Source: CAZRCZ01 sp964598765 (GTDB lineage Bacteria > Sumerlaeota > Sumerlaeia > MVZB01 > JAJFLK01). Taken from it: 64,000 nt of DNA. Every line of letters begins with the position of its first letter. The first letter of the stretch is position 1. This document shows positions 16,298-25,676 of the stretch, in pieces. Made by a program: the position numbers and the translations under genes. The notes beneath the pieces are model-generated. The model was given only the letters and a program-made list of their open reading frames with translations. It had not been told where the DNA came from and did not search any database. The DNA lies in contig CAZRCZ010000019.1 of the NCBI GenBank assembly GCA_964598765.1, positions 41,967-105,966 of the forward strand. The letters are read 5' to 3'.

Positions 16298-17902
16298 ATG
16301 AGAATGGAACATATGAATCAGGGAATGAGAACGCGCTTTTTGTGGAAAGCGCTGGCCGTGGCGGTCTTGTGCCTTGGGGGAACCCAAACGGGGCGGACGC
16401 AAACTCAACCCGCGGATGCCTCCAACGGACAGGACGAGCGGGTCAACATCAACCGGGAAACCTCAGCCAAAACCGACCAGCTGACGATCTTTCGCACGGG
16501 GGACAAGTCGCAGATGAACCACTTCATCTCGCGCGTGGTGGAACTGAAAAACGCCCCCCCCTATGAAATGCTGACGCACGTCATCAAAGCGGTCACATTG
16601 GAAAAGGGAACCGCGCGCGCCTTAAAATACACCGATCCCCAGACCGGCGCGAACCGCAATTTCATGCAGATCATCACGACCGCCGAGCAGATGCCCTCGA
16701 TTATCGAATCCATCAACGCGATGGACCTGCCCGGCATGGTCAATAGCCAAGGGGACGACAAATACAACCTTCGGCTCCGATTCCGCAAGGCCAGCGAAAT
16801 CGCCCCCATCCTTGCCGCCACGACGCTGTCGCCCGACGGCAAGGTCAACGCCGACGACGTGACCAACACCATTTACGTGCTGGACAGCCCCAGCCAAGCG
16901 GCGCGGGTGCTTCTCAACGCCCAATACTACGACGTCCCGCCGCTTCAGGTCGAATTCGAGATCACCATGTTTGAGGTGGACGAAGACGGCGAATCCAATC
17001 TCGGTCTGGATTGGGAAGCGTGGAAAAACAGCCTCGGCGGCCAGCTCGAATGGACCGGAAACTGGTTCGAGGGAGCCGGACGGACCTTTTCCCGAGGCGA
17101 CGGCCTCTTGACCTTGGACGCCAAAGTGCTGGCTGACTTTCTGAATTTTATCGCCCAGAAGGGGGACGCCAAGGTTATCAACCGCACCAAAATCGTTGCC
17201 ACGAACAACAAACCGGGAACCGTCACGGCGACCAAGCGCGTTCCCTTCCGCGCCTATACCACGACGTTTCAAGACGCCAAGGAACTGACCGAGAAAACTC
17301 CGGGCGTCACGGCGGCGGGGGAAACGCCGGGGAGCACGACGGTGGGGGATCGTCCCGTCGTGATTCAGCCTCCTTCGCGTTCTGTTCTGGCCGACGTCGT
17401 CGGTCCCGCCGACGGGCTGGAGGTCACGGTCAGCCCGACCATCGGCACGGAGATGGTCACGGCGGATTTCTCGGTTCACGTTTTCAGCCTGACGGGCTAC
17501 ACCTCGCTCGGCACACCGATCATCTCGGATCGGACGGTCAAGACGACGGCGACGCTCAAGGATGGCGATCCGCTGTCGCTCGGCGGTTTTGATAAAACCA
17601 CCACGGGAAAGGTTCGCAAAGGAATTCCGGGGTTGAAGGACATCCCCGTGATTCAATATGCGTTCAGCGTCGAGCGCGATGCCGACCGCCACTCCAAGGT
17701 TTTCGTGCTGGCCACGCCGAAGTTTAGGAACCAGATCATGTATCAACCGGGCCAGATCAAGATGCCGCAACTGGCGCCGGGATCGAAGGACTTCGACACC
17801 AAGCGGGTGGTCCCGGACAACCCCTCCTCGCCCATCACGTTGCAAATCAACCCTGCGGCCAAGGCCGACGGCGATCCGTTCGAAGGGGGAGCGCAAAAAT
17901 AA
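16298..17902 (+). CDS. Secretin-like exported protein, copy 2 (tandem paralogue)
   Basis: 534 residues from ATG at 16298, with GGGGAAGCGGG as ribosome site. An in-frame upstream ATG at 16256 lacks one. The signal segment TRFLWKALAVAVLCLGGTQT differs from copy 1. The next about 130 residues are similar but not identical (Y/F, H/N and other replacements). From LRFRKASEI to the last residues the protein is identical to copy 1. Same predicted secretin fold: VEFEITMFEVDED, VSPTIG, PGLKDIPVIQYAFS. The final residues GGAQK replace KEGMER. The pattern of old divergence at the 5' end with an identical 3' end fits gene conversion. Confidence 0.8.
   Translation: MRMEHMNQGMRTRFLWKALAVAVLCLGGTQTGRTQTQPADASNGQDERVNINRETSAKTDQLTIFRTGDKSQMNHFISRVVELKNAPPYEMLTHVIKAVTLEKGTARALKYTDPQTGANRNFMQIITTAEQMPSIIESINAMDLPGMVNSQGDDKYNLRLRFRKASEIAPILAATTLSPDGKVNADDVTNTIYVLDSPSQAARVLLNAQYYDVPPLQVEFEITMFEVDEDGESNLGLDWEAWKNSLGGQLEWTGNWFEGAGRTFSRGDGLLTLDAKVLADFLNFIAQKGDAKVINRTKIVATNNKPGTVTATKRVPFRAYTTTFQDAKELTEKTPGVTAAGETPGSTTVGDRPVVIQPPSRSVLADVVGPADGLEVTVSPTIGTEMVTADFSVHVFSLTGYTSLGTPIISDRTVKTTATLKDGDPLSLGGFDKTTTGKVRKGIPGLKDIPVIQYAFSVERDADRHSKVFVLATPKFRNQIMYQPGQIKMPQLAPGSKDFDTKRVVPDNPSSPITLQINPAAKADGDPFEGGAQK
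16771..17883 (+). repeat. 1,113-bp direct repeat, copy 2 (secretin 3' region)
   Basis: Partner of 15025-16137. The copies are close enough for homologous recombination to delete or amplify the intervening 1.7 kb. Confidence 0.9.
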
Positions 17903-17907
17903 CGGTT

Positions 17908-17963
17908 GGACACGGATGAACGCGGGAGAACGCGGATTTCATAATTCGAGCGCTTCCGTGTCC
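17908..17963. repeat. Inverted pair of dispersed repeat type C after secretin copy 2
   Basis: GGACACGGATGAACGCGGGA and an adjoining AACGCGGAT lie at 17908-17937. TCCGTGTCC at 17955-17963 is the exact complement of the first nine bases. A related longer element sits at 59116-59191. Confidence 0.65.
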
Positions 17964-18035
17964 GTCCTTATGCTTCGGGGCGGGGCATGAAACGCGCTTG
18001 ACCTTGACCCGCCCCTCTGCAAAATTGCTCCCGTC

Positions 18036-18992
18036 ATGGATACCGCCGCCATTGCCTTGATTTTTCCCGGTCAGGGATCGCAAACCCCCGGCATGGGAAA
18101 GGACATCGCCGAAAATTATCCGTCGGCCAAGGAACTGTTTGAGCAGGCCGACGCAATTCTCGGTCGTTCATTATCCAAAATTTGTTGGGAAGGCTCCGAA
18201 GAGGAGCTTCGCCAGACTTCCAACACGCAACCCGCCCTTTACGTCGCCGGAGCGGCGGCGCTGGCCGCTCTGCGCGCCGAGGGACTGGACGGCTCGGCGA
18301 CCGCCGGTCATTCGCTCGGCGAATACACCGCGCTTTACGCGGCGGGCGTGTTTGACTTTGAAACGGGGCTTCGATTGGTGGACGCCCGCGCGCGAGGAAT
18401 GGAGCAAGCGGGACGGGATCGTCCGGGTGCGATGGCCGCGCTTCTGGGTTTGGCCGACGAGAAAGTCGAGCCGGTTTGCCTTGAGGCGTCATCCGTTGGG
18501 ATCGTCGTCCCCGCCAACTGGAATTGCCCCCAGCAGGTCGTGATTTCCGGCGATCCGGCGGCGATTGACCGGGGGATTGAACTGGCCAAAGCGGCTGGAG
18601 CGAAAAAGGCGATGAAACTGAACGTCGCGGGAGCTTTTCATTCCCCATTGATGGCTCCGGCGGTTGAATCCTTGCGGTCGGCTTTGGGAAAAGCAGTTCT
18701 TTTCCCTCCACGCATCAAGTTTGTGGCGAATTTCGGCGCACATTTTTTAAGCGATCCCGAAGTCATTCGTCTTAACCTCTTGGAACAACTGATTTCTCCG
18801 GTCCGATGGACCCAATCTGTCCAAGCGTTGGCAGGAAGTGGAATCACAACCTTCCTTGAACTTGGAGCCGGGAGCGTCCTCACTGCACTCCTGAAACGGA
18901 TAGATCGGTCTTTGGCAGGGCAAGCGATAGCTAAGGCTGAAGACATCAAAAGATTCAAATTGGAAGATTCGAAGCCCCCCTCCACCCCATAA
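18036..18992 (+). CDS. fabD: Malonyl-CoA:acyl-carrier-protein transacylase
   Basis: 318 residues. It loads malonyl from CoA onto ACP to start fatty acid elongation. IALIFPGQGSQTPGMG at the N-terminus, GHSLGEYTAL with nucleophile Ser93, and GAFHSPLM with His202 are all present. The Arg-containing ARARGMEQA segment that binds malonate is present too. It lies apart from fabG (38.2 kb, opposite strand), so the usual fab cluster is scattered here. The last about 15 residues (FKLEDSKPPSTP) extend beyond the family norm. Cytoplasmic. Confidence 0.95.
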   Translation: MDTAAIALIFPGQGSQTPGMGKDIAENYPSAKELFEQADAILGRSLSKICWEGSEEELRQTSNTQPALYVAGAAALAALRAEGLDGSATAGHSLGEYTALYAAGVFDFETGLRLVDARARGMEQAGRDRPGAMAALLGLADEKVEPVCLEASSVGIVVPANWNCPQQVVISGDPAAIDRGIELAKAAGAKKAMKLNVAGAFHSPLMAPAVESLRSALGKAVLFPPRIKFVANFGAHFLSDPEVIRLNLLEQLISPVRWTQSVQALAGSGITTFLELGAGSVLTALLKRIDRSLAGQAIAKAEDIKRFKLEDSKPPSTP

Positions 18993-19140
18993 AAACGCAC
19001 ATATTTTGTTCGTTTCTCTCATTGTGCAATCTCAAAATGCGAGAATCCATGCGTCAGAAGTTAGTTTGATTCAGGTTAGATTCCAAATATTTATGCAATT
19101 AAAGCTTTTGAGATCAATTCTCTATACATTAATCAACCGA

Positions 19141-19325
19141 CATCGCGTATGCATTGGTCCGGAAGATGCTAATAACAATGCAAGGGATCGAAGAGATGCC
19201 CTGAAAGTGTGCGAAGGTTGTCTTGTAGGAAGGCAACCGCAGAAAAGAATTCTCCGCACCTCCGTAAACCCATCACTGAGCGAAGTGCCGCCGATATTTT
19301 CACCCAGAATGTCGGCGGCCTTTTT
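19141..19325 (+). ncRNA. Candidate structured RNA with intrinsic terminator (unidentified)
   Basis: This lies in the 471-bp gap between fabD and the YncE-fusion gene, where the preceding 150 bp are AT-rich. Several exact pairings follow each other: GCATTG (19151-19156) with CAATGC (19176-19181); AGGGATC with GATgCCCT; GGTTGTCTT, loop GTAGG, AAGGCAACC, itself enclosed by GTGCG/CGCAC; then GCCGCCGA (19287-19294) with TCGGCGGC (19312-19319) followed by CTTTTTC. No credible long reading frame crosses it. It is either a small RNA of about 185 nt or a regulatory leader ending 140 nt before the next gene. I could not match it to 6S RNA, SRP RNA, tmRNA or any riboswitch class I know. Confidence 0.55.
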
Positions 19326-19326
19326 C
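19287..19326 (+). terminator. Intrinsic terminator of the structured RNA
   Basis: An 8-bp perfect GC-rich stem (GCCGCCGA/TCGGCGGC) with a 17-nt loop, followed by CTTTTTC. It lies upstream of the next gene, so it ends either an independent RNA or an attenuated leader. Confidence 0.7.
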
Positions 19327-19463
19327 TTATGTGTCGCTTCCAGCCAACGCATTTCTAACAAGAATTAAGCTCGTCCGGACATACCGTGCCATCTATAATG
19401 CGCGGCGAATTAATGATCCGATAAAATTCCAATGCGGACTCGTTTTGAGGAGTTTCAAACCAC

Positions 19464-22043
19464 ATGAGAGTTTTCACTTTTCTCGCGTGCATGGGGCTCG
19501 CGCTTGAAGCCCGAGCGCAAAGTTCCAAGGCCGTGCCTCTTTCCACGGGCCGATTCCTCACGCCCGAGGGAGAGAGCGTCGCCGTGGGGAGTTTTCCCGT
19601 CAACATAGTCCTGAGTCCCGACGGACGATATCTTGCCGTAACCTGCATGGGCCGGCGCGAGGGGATTTCGATCCTCTCCGCCCATGACGGCAAGGTGATT
19701 TCACGGGTGGAGGTCAACAAGAAGAGAACCGACGGCTCAAAGAAAAAAGAAGGGCTTTATTTTGGTTTGGCATTGGCTCAGGAAACGGATGGAGACGCAA
19801 TCCTATACGCCTCGAGGGGAGCCGAGGACCGCGTCGCCGTGCACCGGCTTTCGCGTGAGGGGAAACTCGCCGAGGCCGACCGGTTTCTGGACGATCCGTC
19901 GGGCATCCCGAATTTTGAGGCTCCCCATAACGTTGCCGGCATCGCGCTCAGCGGCGACGGCAAACGGCTCTACTGCGTCAACAACAACGCCAGCGCGCAT
20001 ACCGGAATGAAATCCTCACTCAGCGTGGCGGATGTCGCGGGAAACAAGATCCTTAGGAAAATTGAATTGCCGGGATTTCCGCTGGACCTCGCCGTTCTTT
20101 CCAAGGAAGGCGGGGCCGATCGGATTTATATCGCCTGCGAGCGGGATGGACTTGTGGCGGTGGTTGACCCGGAGGGCGGGAACGTTGTCGCCACGATCAT
20201 GGTCGGCGCGCAACCCGACCGCCTCCTCCTTGACCGATCCCAGAACCGCCTCTTCGTCTCCAATGGAGGGGGAGACTCGGTCAGCGTCATTGACACGATC
20301 AAGAACGTCGTCACGGACTCGATTCTTGTGCGGCCGGACGACGCCCGCGGATTGGCTGGGACGACGCCTCTAGGAATGGCGGTCAGTCACGACGGTCACA
20401 AACTCTACGTCGCCCTTGCGGACCTAAACGCGGTGGGCGTCGTGGACTTGGAGAGCAGAGCCTTAAGCGGAATGATCCCGACCGGCTGGTATCCGACCTG
20501 TGTGGCTCTGGATTCCGAAGGGGGGCACCTATTCGTCGCCAATGCCAAAGGGGTTCAAACCTCCAACCCAAACAAAGAAACGCAGGGACCCGAAGGGGCT
20601 TGGGGGAGATACATACTGGATTTGCTGGAAGGAACGGTCTCCCGAATCGCCCTGCCAGACGATCAAGCCCTGAAGGAAATGACGAAGCACGTGATCGCCA
20701 ACGGATTCGGTCGGACAAAATTTGGGGAGCCGCAAATCAAGAATCCGGGCATCGAGCACGTCTTCTACGTCATCAAGGAGAACCGCACCTACGACCAAGT
20801 TTTGGGGGACATGCCCGAAGGAAATGGCGACGCGAGCCTCTGCCTTTTCCCAGAAGAGGTCACGCCCAACCTTCATTCCTTAGCGCGACGATTTGTTCTT
20901 TTGGACAACTTTTACGTCTGCGCCGAGGTATCGGCGGATGGCTGGAACTGGTCCACGTCCGGCATGATTTCCCCTTATACGATGCGCAACACCGTTTACA
21001 ATTATTCGGATCGCGGACGGCGCTACGATTTTGAGGGGCAGAACAACGGCGTTCCGGTGGACCTGCGCGGTATCCCCGACGTGGCCACCGCCGCGAGCGG
21101 GTATATTTGGGATCATTGTCTTAAGCACGGAATCGAGTTTCGCAATTACGGTTTTTTCAACGCCTTTACGGAAGAGGACTTCGTTCCCAACATTAAGGAC
21201 CCCGAGGGCAAGCCGATTGTGAAGTTCAACCAGCCAACCAAAAAGGCGTTGGTCAGCCGGACGGATTCCGATTTTCTTCTGTTCGACATGACCTACGCCG
21301 ATTCCGACGCTTGGGTGAAGCGCGACGCTCCGGCTCCGAGGCAACGCAAGACTTGGGGCGAGCACCAGGATCCTTCCCGCATCGCCGCCTTCCGGCGCGA
21401 GTTCAAGGAGTTCGTGAAGAACGGCAACCTGCCGAAGTTTGTGATGGTGCGGCTCTGTTGCGATCACACGCATGGAACCACCGTCGGCAGTCATTCCCCT
21501 CGGGCCATGGTCGCCGACAATGATTACGCCGTCGGGCAACTCGTTGAAATGATCAGCCGGAGTCCTTATTGGGAGAAAAGCGCGATCTTCATTCTGGAGG
21601 ACGACGCGCAAGACGGCTACGACCACGTGGACGCGCACCGGTCCATCGCGTTCGCCATCAGTCCCTTTATTCCCAAAGGCTCGGTGGACCACCGCTTCTA
21701 CAACACCGACGGCATGCTCCGCGCGATGGAGGAACTGCTCGGTTTGCCGCCGATGAATCAGTTCGATGCCGTCGCGCCGTCATTGGCGGTCTTCGGCGAT
21801 CAACCCGCCAACAACGCGCCCTATGATCCGATTCTTCCGTCTCGCGCGATCATCTCCGAGGTCAACACGAAGACGGCCTACGGCGCGGAGAGATCGGAGC
21901 AGTTTGATTTTGCCCGCGCGGACGCCATTCCCGATTCGGATCTCAATGAAATAATCTGGCGTTCGATCCGGGGAGCGGATGCGCCCCTTCCTCCCGTCCG
22001 TTACGGTTTGCGGCTGAGCGCTGATGCGAGGGGTGACGATTAA
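19464..22043 (+). CDS. Exported YncE-type beta-propeller fused to an alkaline-phosphatase-superfamily phosphoesterase
   Basis: 859 residues. Signal peptide FTFLACMGLALEARAQ. Residues about 40-400 are YVTN/YncE propeller repeats (GSFPVNIVLSPDGRYLAVTC, VGAQPDRLLLDRSQNRLFVS, PTGWYPTCVALDSEGGHLFV). Residues about 430-780 are a phosphoesterase of the AcpA/phospholipase C type: HVFYVIKENRTYDQVLGDMP, then VRLCCDHTHGTT, then IFILEDDAQDGYDHVDAHRS. The latter parts carry metal ligands typical of the family. Likely a periplasmic phosphatase or phospholipase with a scaffold domain. It sits downstream of the structured RNA and upstream of the heme-copper gene cluster on the same strand. Confidence 0.85.
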   Translation: MRVFTFLACMGLALEARAQSSKAVPLSTGRFLTPEGESVAVGSFPVNIVLSPDGRYLAVTCMGRREGISILSAHDGKVISRVEVNKKRTDGSKKKEGLYFGLALAQETDGDAILYASRGAEDRVAVHRLSREGKLAEADRFLDDPSGIPNFEAPHNVAGIALSGDGKRLYCVNNNASAHTGMKSSLSVADVAGNKILRKIELPGFPLDLAVLSKEGGADRIYIACERDGLVAVVDPEGGNVVATIMVGAQPDRLLLDRSQNRLFVSNGGGDSVSVIDTIKNVVTDSILVRPDDARGLAGTTPLGMAVSHDGHKLYVALADLNAVGVVDLESRALSGMIPTGWYPTCVALDSEGGHLFVANAKGVQTSNPNKETQGPEGAWGRYILDLLEGTVSRIALPDDQALKEMTKHVIANGFGRTKFGEPQIKNPGIEHVFYVIKENRTYDQVLGDMPEGNGDASLCLFPEEVTPNLHSLARRFVLLDNFYVCAEVSADGWNWSTSGMISPYTMRNTVYNYSDRGRRYDFEGQNNGVPVDLRGIPDVATAASGYIWDHCLKHGIEFRNYGFFNAFTEEDFVPNIKDPEGKPIVKFNQPTKKALVSRTDSDFLLFDMTYADSDAWVKRDAPAPRQRKTWGEHQDPSRIAAFRREFKEFVKNGNLPKFVMVRLCCDHTHGTTVGSHSPRAMVADNDYAVGQLVEMISRSPYWEKSAIFILEDDAQDGYDHVDAHRSIAFAISPFIPKGSVDHRFYNTDGMLRAMEELLGLPPMNQFDAVAPSLAVFGDQPANNAPYDPILPSRAIISEVNTKTAYGAERSEQFDFARADAIPDSDLNEIIWRSIRGADAPLPPVRYGLRLSADARGDD

Positions 22044-22140
22044 GGGTATTGCGTGATCAAAACTTCGTCGAAAAATCCTTGAATTAGAACGAACACTTGT
22101 GAAAAGTTCCAATCAGGCTGGAACGCACAAGGAGTTTGGC

Positions 22141-23448
22141 ATGATGACGGGGATTCGCGCGGCCGGACTGATCGTGATACAGATTTTCGCCATCGTTTGC
22201 ATGGCTGGGGCGGGCGATTTGGATCGTACGTCCATTACGTTCTCGCGCGACGTCGCGCCGATTTTTCAGAACCATTGTCAATCGTGCCATCGCCCGGGCG
22301 AAGCGGCTCCAATGGCGTTGCTGAATTACGAACAGGCGCGTCCTTGGGCCAAATCCATCCGCCAAAAAGTTTCCGCGCGTCAAATGCCTCCTTGGCACGC
22401 CGATCCAGCGATTGGCGAATGGAAAAACGACCGACGACTCAGCGACAAGGAACTTCAAACCGTCGTGGCTTGGGTGGATGGAGGCACGATTGAGGGAAAT
22501 CCCGCCGATCTTCCTCCCGCGAAGGAATGGACCGATGGGTGGCAAATCGGCAAACCCGACATGGTCTTTACGGTATTGACCGAGCAAACACTTCCTCCCG
22601 ATCTGGTGGATCAATATCGGATGCTGATTATCCCGACCAAACTCAAGGAAGACACGTGGATCGAGGCGATGGAAGTCCGCCCGGGCAATCGCGCGGTCGT
22701 GCATCACGTCAACGTCTTTGAAAGTTCGAGCCTCAACACCCCAGAACTTCGGGCGCAACTCGCCGAGGCGGTCGAGAAGAACAAAACACCGGAAGGAAAA
22801 ACGCGCCAGATGTCGGGGACGGGATTCGGACCGAATGGCGAACCGCCCGGACGGGTCGGGGGATTTTTGCCGGGCGGCCTTCCTTTGATGTTGCCCGACG
22901 GACAAGGAATTCTTCTCCCCGCGAATTGCTCGCTCCTCCTGCAGGTTCATTATCATAAAGAACCGGGAGCCGAGGCGCGCGACCGAACCAGCGTCGGCGT
23001 CCGATTCCTCCGCCAACCGCCGACGCAAAAATTATTCGGCGGAGCGGTGGATAATTGTCATTTCAAAATTCCGGCGGGCGCGACCGATCACGAAGTCGTG
23101 GCGGAATTGACCTTGGAGGACGACGTTCGCGTGACGGCGATGTCGCCGCACATGCACCTGCGCGGCAAGGATTTCACCGTTTGGGCGGACCTTCCCAATG
23201 GACAGAAGCTCGATATTCTCAGCGTTCCTCACTACGATTTCAACTGGCAGACGACATACGAACCGGCCAAGCCAATTTCGCTTCCCAAGGGGACCAAGCT
23301 GAAGACGCGCGCGCACTACGACAATTCCCGCGGCAATCCGTTCAATCCCAATCCGGACATTGACATCGAATGGGGCGAGCCGACGACCGACGAGATGATG
23401 CTGATGTTTTTCCGCTACACCCGCGACCGCGATCCGATGGGGGCGTGA
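22141..23448 (+). CDS. Heme c-copper monooxygenase-like fusion protein, paralogue 1
   Basis: 435 residues from ATG 22141 (AAGGAG six bases upstream). After a signal peptide, CQSCH (46-50) is a c-type heme site and MPPWH (82-86) the likely axial Met. The rest follows the pattern of copper type II, ascorbate-dependent monooxygenases (PHM/DBM): HH (188-189), LQVHYH (His270), HMH (337-339) and TDEM (Met419), corresponding to the CuH and CuM ligands. Predicted periplasmic oxidoreductase that could hydroxylate a substrate with electrons from the heme instead of ascorbate (inference). This is the shortest type and ends right after the CuM Met region. First of a cluster of three. Confidence 0.8.
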   Translation: MMTGIRAAGLIVIQIFAIVCMAGAGDLDRTSITFSRDVAPIFQNHCQSCHRPGEAAPMALLNYEQARPWAKSIRQKVSARQMPPWHADPAIGEWKNDRRLSDKELQTVVAWVDGGTIEGNPADLPPAKEWTDGWQIGKPDMVFTVLTEQTLPPDLVDQYRMLIIPTKLKEDTWIEAMEVRPGNRAVVHHVNVFESSSLNTPELRAQLAEAVEKNKTPEGKTRQMSGTGFGPNGEPPGRVGGFLPGGLPLMLPDGQGILLPANCSLLLQVHYHKEPGAEARDRTSVGVRFLRQPPTQKLFGGAVDNCHFKIPAGATDHEVVAELTLEDDVRVTAMSPHMHLRGKDFTVWADLPNGQKLDILSVPHYDFNWQTTYEPAKPISLPKGTKLKTRAHYDNSRGNPFNPNPDIDIEWGEPTTDEMMLMFFRYTRDRDPMGA

Positions 23449-23456
23449 GACGGAAG

Positions 23457-23640
23457 GTAAGGATGAGGGAGTAGGGATAAAGGATGAAGGATGAAAAACA
23501 AAAAAGGGATCGAGGGAGGATTTCTACCATGAACGCGGAGTTACAAGCAAAAACTCAGGAGCGTCCCGTGGATTGTCAAAGAAGACATGTCCGTTTCCTC
23601 TCTTCTTTCATCCTTCATCCTTCATCCCTTATCCTTCTCT
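23457..23640. repeat. Inverted pair of dispersed repeat type D (GGATGAA heptads) around the beta-helix gene start
   Basis: The left arm (23457-23490) is built from AAGGATGA-type units. The right arm (23603-23640) reads TCATCCT/TCATCCC units, the reverse complement. The right arm is inside the coding region and encodes most of the signal peptide. Confidence 0.75.
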
Positions 23641-25499
23641 TCATCTTCACCTTTCGCCATTCGCCTTCCGCCTTGGCCTCCAACGGTCAGATTGACATTC
23701 TCCCCTCCGGCGCGGCGACGTTCACGATCTCCTCGCCGGGATCCTACGTCCTAGTGGCCGACGTCACCATGACCGCCAACGTGGACTGCATTCACGTCAC
23801 GGCGTCCGACGTGACGATAGATCTCAACGGCCACACTCTCGACGGAGGAGGCGTGGCAACGGGTTCCGACGGCATCAACGGCTCCACGAGCGATCGAACG
23901 ATGGTTTGCAACGGCAAGGCGCGGGGATTTTCTCTCGGCGTTGCCTTGGGCGATCATGCCACGATTGAGCGCGTCAACGCGACCGGCAACCAAACGGTCG
24001 GGATTGTATGCGGAGCCAGCGCGCTGATTCAGGGATGCACGGCCGACGGCAACGACCTGAGCGGAGGCTATTCGGGAATATACATTGGCGATAACGGCGC
24101 GGTTCGGAACTGCGTGGTCAACGCCAATTCGCCAACCGCGCTTAATACCTCGGGAACCGGAATCATCGCGGGTAGCAAATGCCTGATTCTGAACAATACC
24201 TGCAATGACAATGCGGGGAATGGAACGGGGTTCGCGGTCGGGATCGCGGTCGGGATCAATAGCAGGATAACCGGGAACATCTGCTCCAATAACGACAGTC
24301 CGGGCGGAGCCGCCTACGGAATCACCACGCCCTCCGGATGCGCGATTACCGACAACACCTGCAATGACAATGACGGGGGCGGCTCCGGGAATACGGCTTA
24401 TGGAATCTACGCCGGAATCCAGTGTACGATCGCCGGCAACACTTGTAATGACAACACTGGCACCGGCGCCACCTCCAACGCCATGGGCATCATCGCCCCT
24501 CAGTTCTCGCAAATTAAAGACAACACCTGCGCCAATAACGACGGCGGAACCGCCGGAACCGGCTATGGGATTTATGTTTCCGGAAATTCCTGCACCGTCA
24601 CGGGCAACGTCTGCATTGACAATGACGGGGGAGCCGCGCTCGGAGGGGTTGGAATTTATTCGTCCTCCACCTATTGCCGGATCACGAACAACACCTGCAA
24701 CGACAACACGGGAACCGCGGCCGGCGCGCAAGGATTCGGAATTGACGTCGCGGCCGTCAGTTGCACAATCAGCGGGAATACCTGCCACAACAACGACGGC
24801 GATTTCACCTCCGGCCAAGGCTTCGGCATCTCGACCACAACCAACGCGACCATCACGGACAACGACTGTAACGGCAACAATGGATTAAACTCCTTCGGCA
24901 TTTCAACGAGCGGCTATTGTCGCGTCGTCGGGAACACATGCATAGACAACTGGGCCGCTGGAAGCGGATTCAGCAGAGGAATCGGAGTCGGCGCCGATAG
25001 TCAAGTCCTCAATAATCACTGCGTCAACAACCAAGGGGGAGTAACGGGAGGAAGCGGCACGGGCATCTATCTGAGCGGGGACAGGTGCAAGGCCGTTGGG
25101 AATCTTTGCCACCGCAATAGCGCCCGCGGGGGCAACAGCGACGGTTACGGAATTTATGCCTTCAACGATTCCCTGCTCCAAGATAACGATTGCGCCGACA
25201 ACGACGCCGCTGGAGCCGGCCTCAGCCGTGGCATTTACATCGCCGGCGGAACTTGCAGGGTCGAAGGCAACACTTGCAGAAATCATAGTTCTCCGTCGGG
25301 CGTCGGATATGGGATTTACGTCGCGGGCACCGGCAGTGCGATCATTGCCAACCGAACCAGCGGCAATCAGAACGCAGGCATTATTTTCAACGTGGCAAGC
25401 TCGGCGAATCGAAGCGAACTAAACCGGGTCGTGGAAGGACTGCCCCTCAATCCCCCCCTGAGCAACGGAACCGGCGATCTGGCGGACGTGGACTACTGA
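23529..25499 (+). CDS. Exported right-handed parallel beta-helix protein
   Basis: 656 residues from ATG 23529 (GGGAGGA eight bases upstream; an in-frame ATG at 23484 lies within a repeat). The signal core FLSSFILHPSSLILLFIFTF is encoded by repeat D. The mature part begins with IDILPSGAATFTISSPGSYV and DVTIDLNGHTLDGGG. At least 15 coils follow with recurring C.I.GNTCNDN motifs and a period of about 35-38 residues: pectate-lyase-like beta-helix (NosD/PbH1 type). Cys residues recur in register (NTC), suggesting a stacked Cys ladder. No catalytic site is visible; probably surface or periplasmic, perhaps carbohydrate-binding. It sits between two heme-copper genes. Confidence 0.8.
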   Translation: MNAELQAKTQERPVDCQRRHVRFLSSFILHPSSLILLFIFTFRHSPSALASNGQIDILPSGAATFTISSPGSYVLVADVTMTANVDCIHVTASDVTIDLNGHTLDGGGVATGSDGINGSTSDRTMVCNGKARGFSLGVALGDHATIERVNATGNQTVGIVCGASALIQGCTADGNDLSGGYSGIYIGDNGAVRNCVVNANSPTALNTSGTGIIAGSKCLILNNTCNDNAGNGTGFAVGIAVGINSRITGNICSNNDSPGGAAYGITTPSGCAITDNTCNDNDGGGSGNTAYGIYAGIQCTIAGNTCNDNTGTGATSNAMGIIAPQFSQIKDNTCANNDGGTAGTGYGIYVSGNSCTVTGNVCIDNDGGAALGGVGIYSSSTYCRITNNTCNDNTGTAAGAQGFGIDVAAVSCTISGNTCHNNDGDFTSGQGFGISTTTNATITDNDCNGNNGLNSFGISTSGYCRVVGNTCIDNWAAGSGFSRGIGVGADSQVLNNHCVNNQGGVTGGSGTGIYLSGDRCKAVGNLCHRNSARGGNSDGYGIYAFNDSLLQDNDCADNDAAGAGLSRGIYIAGGTCRVEGNTCRNHSSPSGVGYGIYVAGTGSAIIANRTSGNQNAGIIFNVASSANRSELNRVVEGLPLNPPLSNGTGDLADVDY

Positions 25500-25500
25500 A

Positions 25501-25676
25501 GAGAAGGATGAAGGCGAGCGGCGAAAGGCGAAAAACAAAGTGGAAAATGAAAATGATTTTTTTACCACCAAGACACCAAGCCGCCAAGAAACCTTCACGC
25601 GGCATTGTCCTTCGCCTTTCGCTCTTCCTCCTGACTCTTCCTTTCGCCTTCCGCCTTCCGCCTTTCGCCTTGGCGG
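25501..25676. repeat. Inverted pair of GAAAGGCG/CGCCTTTC-type repeats around the paralogue 2 start
   Basis: Left arm 25501-25556 (GGCGAAAGGCGAAAAAC and neighbours), right arm 25604-25676 (CTTTCGCCTTCCGCCTTCCG and neighbours). Between them at 25563-25590 sits a type B arm (ACCACCAAGACACCAAG). The right arm encodes the hydrophobic part of the signal peptide. Confidence 0.7.

Noticed and set aside
19141..19325. Structured RNA as 6S RNA, SRP RNA, tmRNA or SAM riboswitch
   Set aside because: It shares isolated words (GGCAACC, TGCTAAT) with SAM-I, but in the wrong order; no SRP apical loop, no tmRNA ends, and no single long 6S-like hairpin.
19006..19368. 120-codon frame through the fabD downstream gap
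   Set aside because: Covers the structured RNA and terminator, has no ribosome site, and its residue composition is not protein-like.
23457..23640. GGATGAA/TTCATCC runs considered as a CRISPR-like array
   Set aside because: Units are 7 bp and contiguous without spacers, and occur as an inverted pair.
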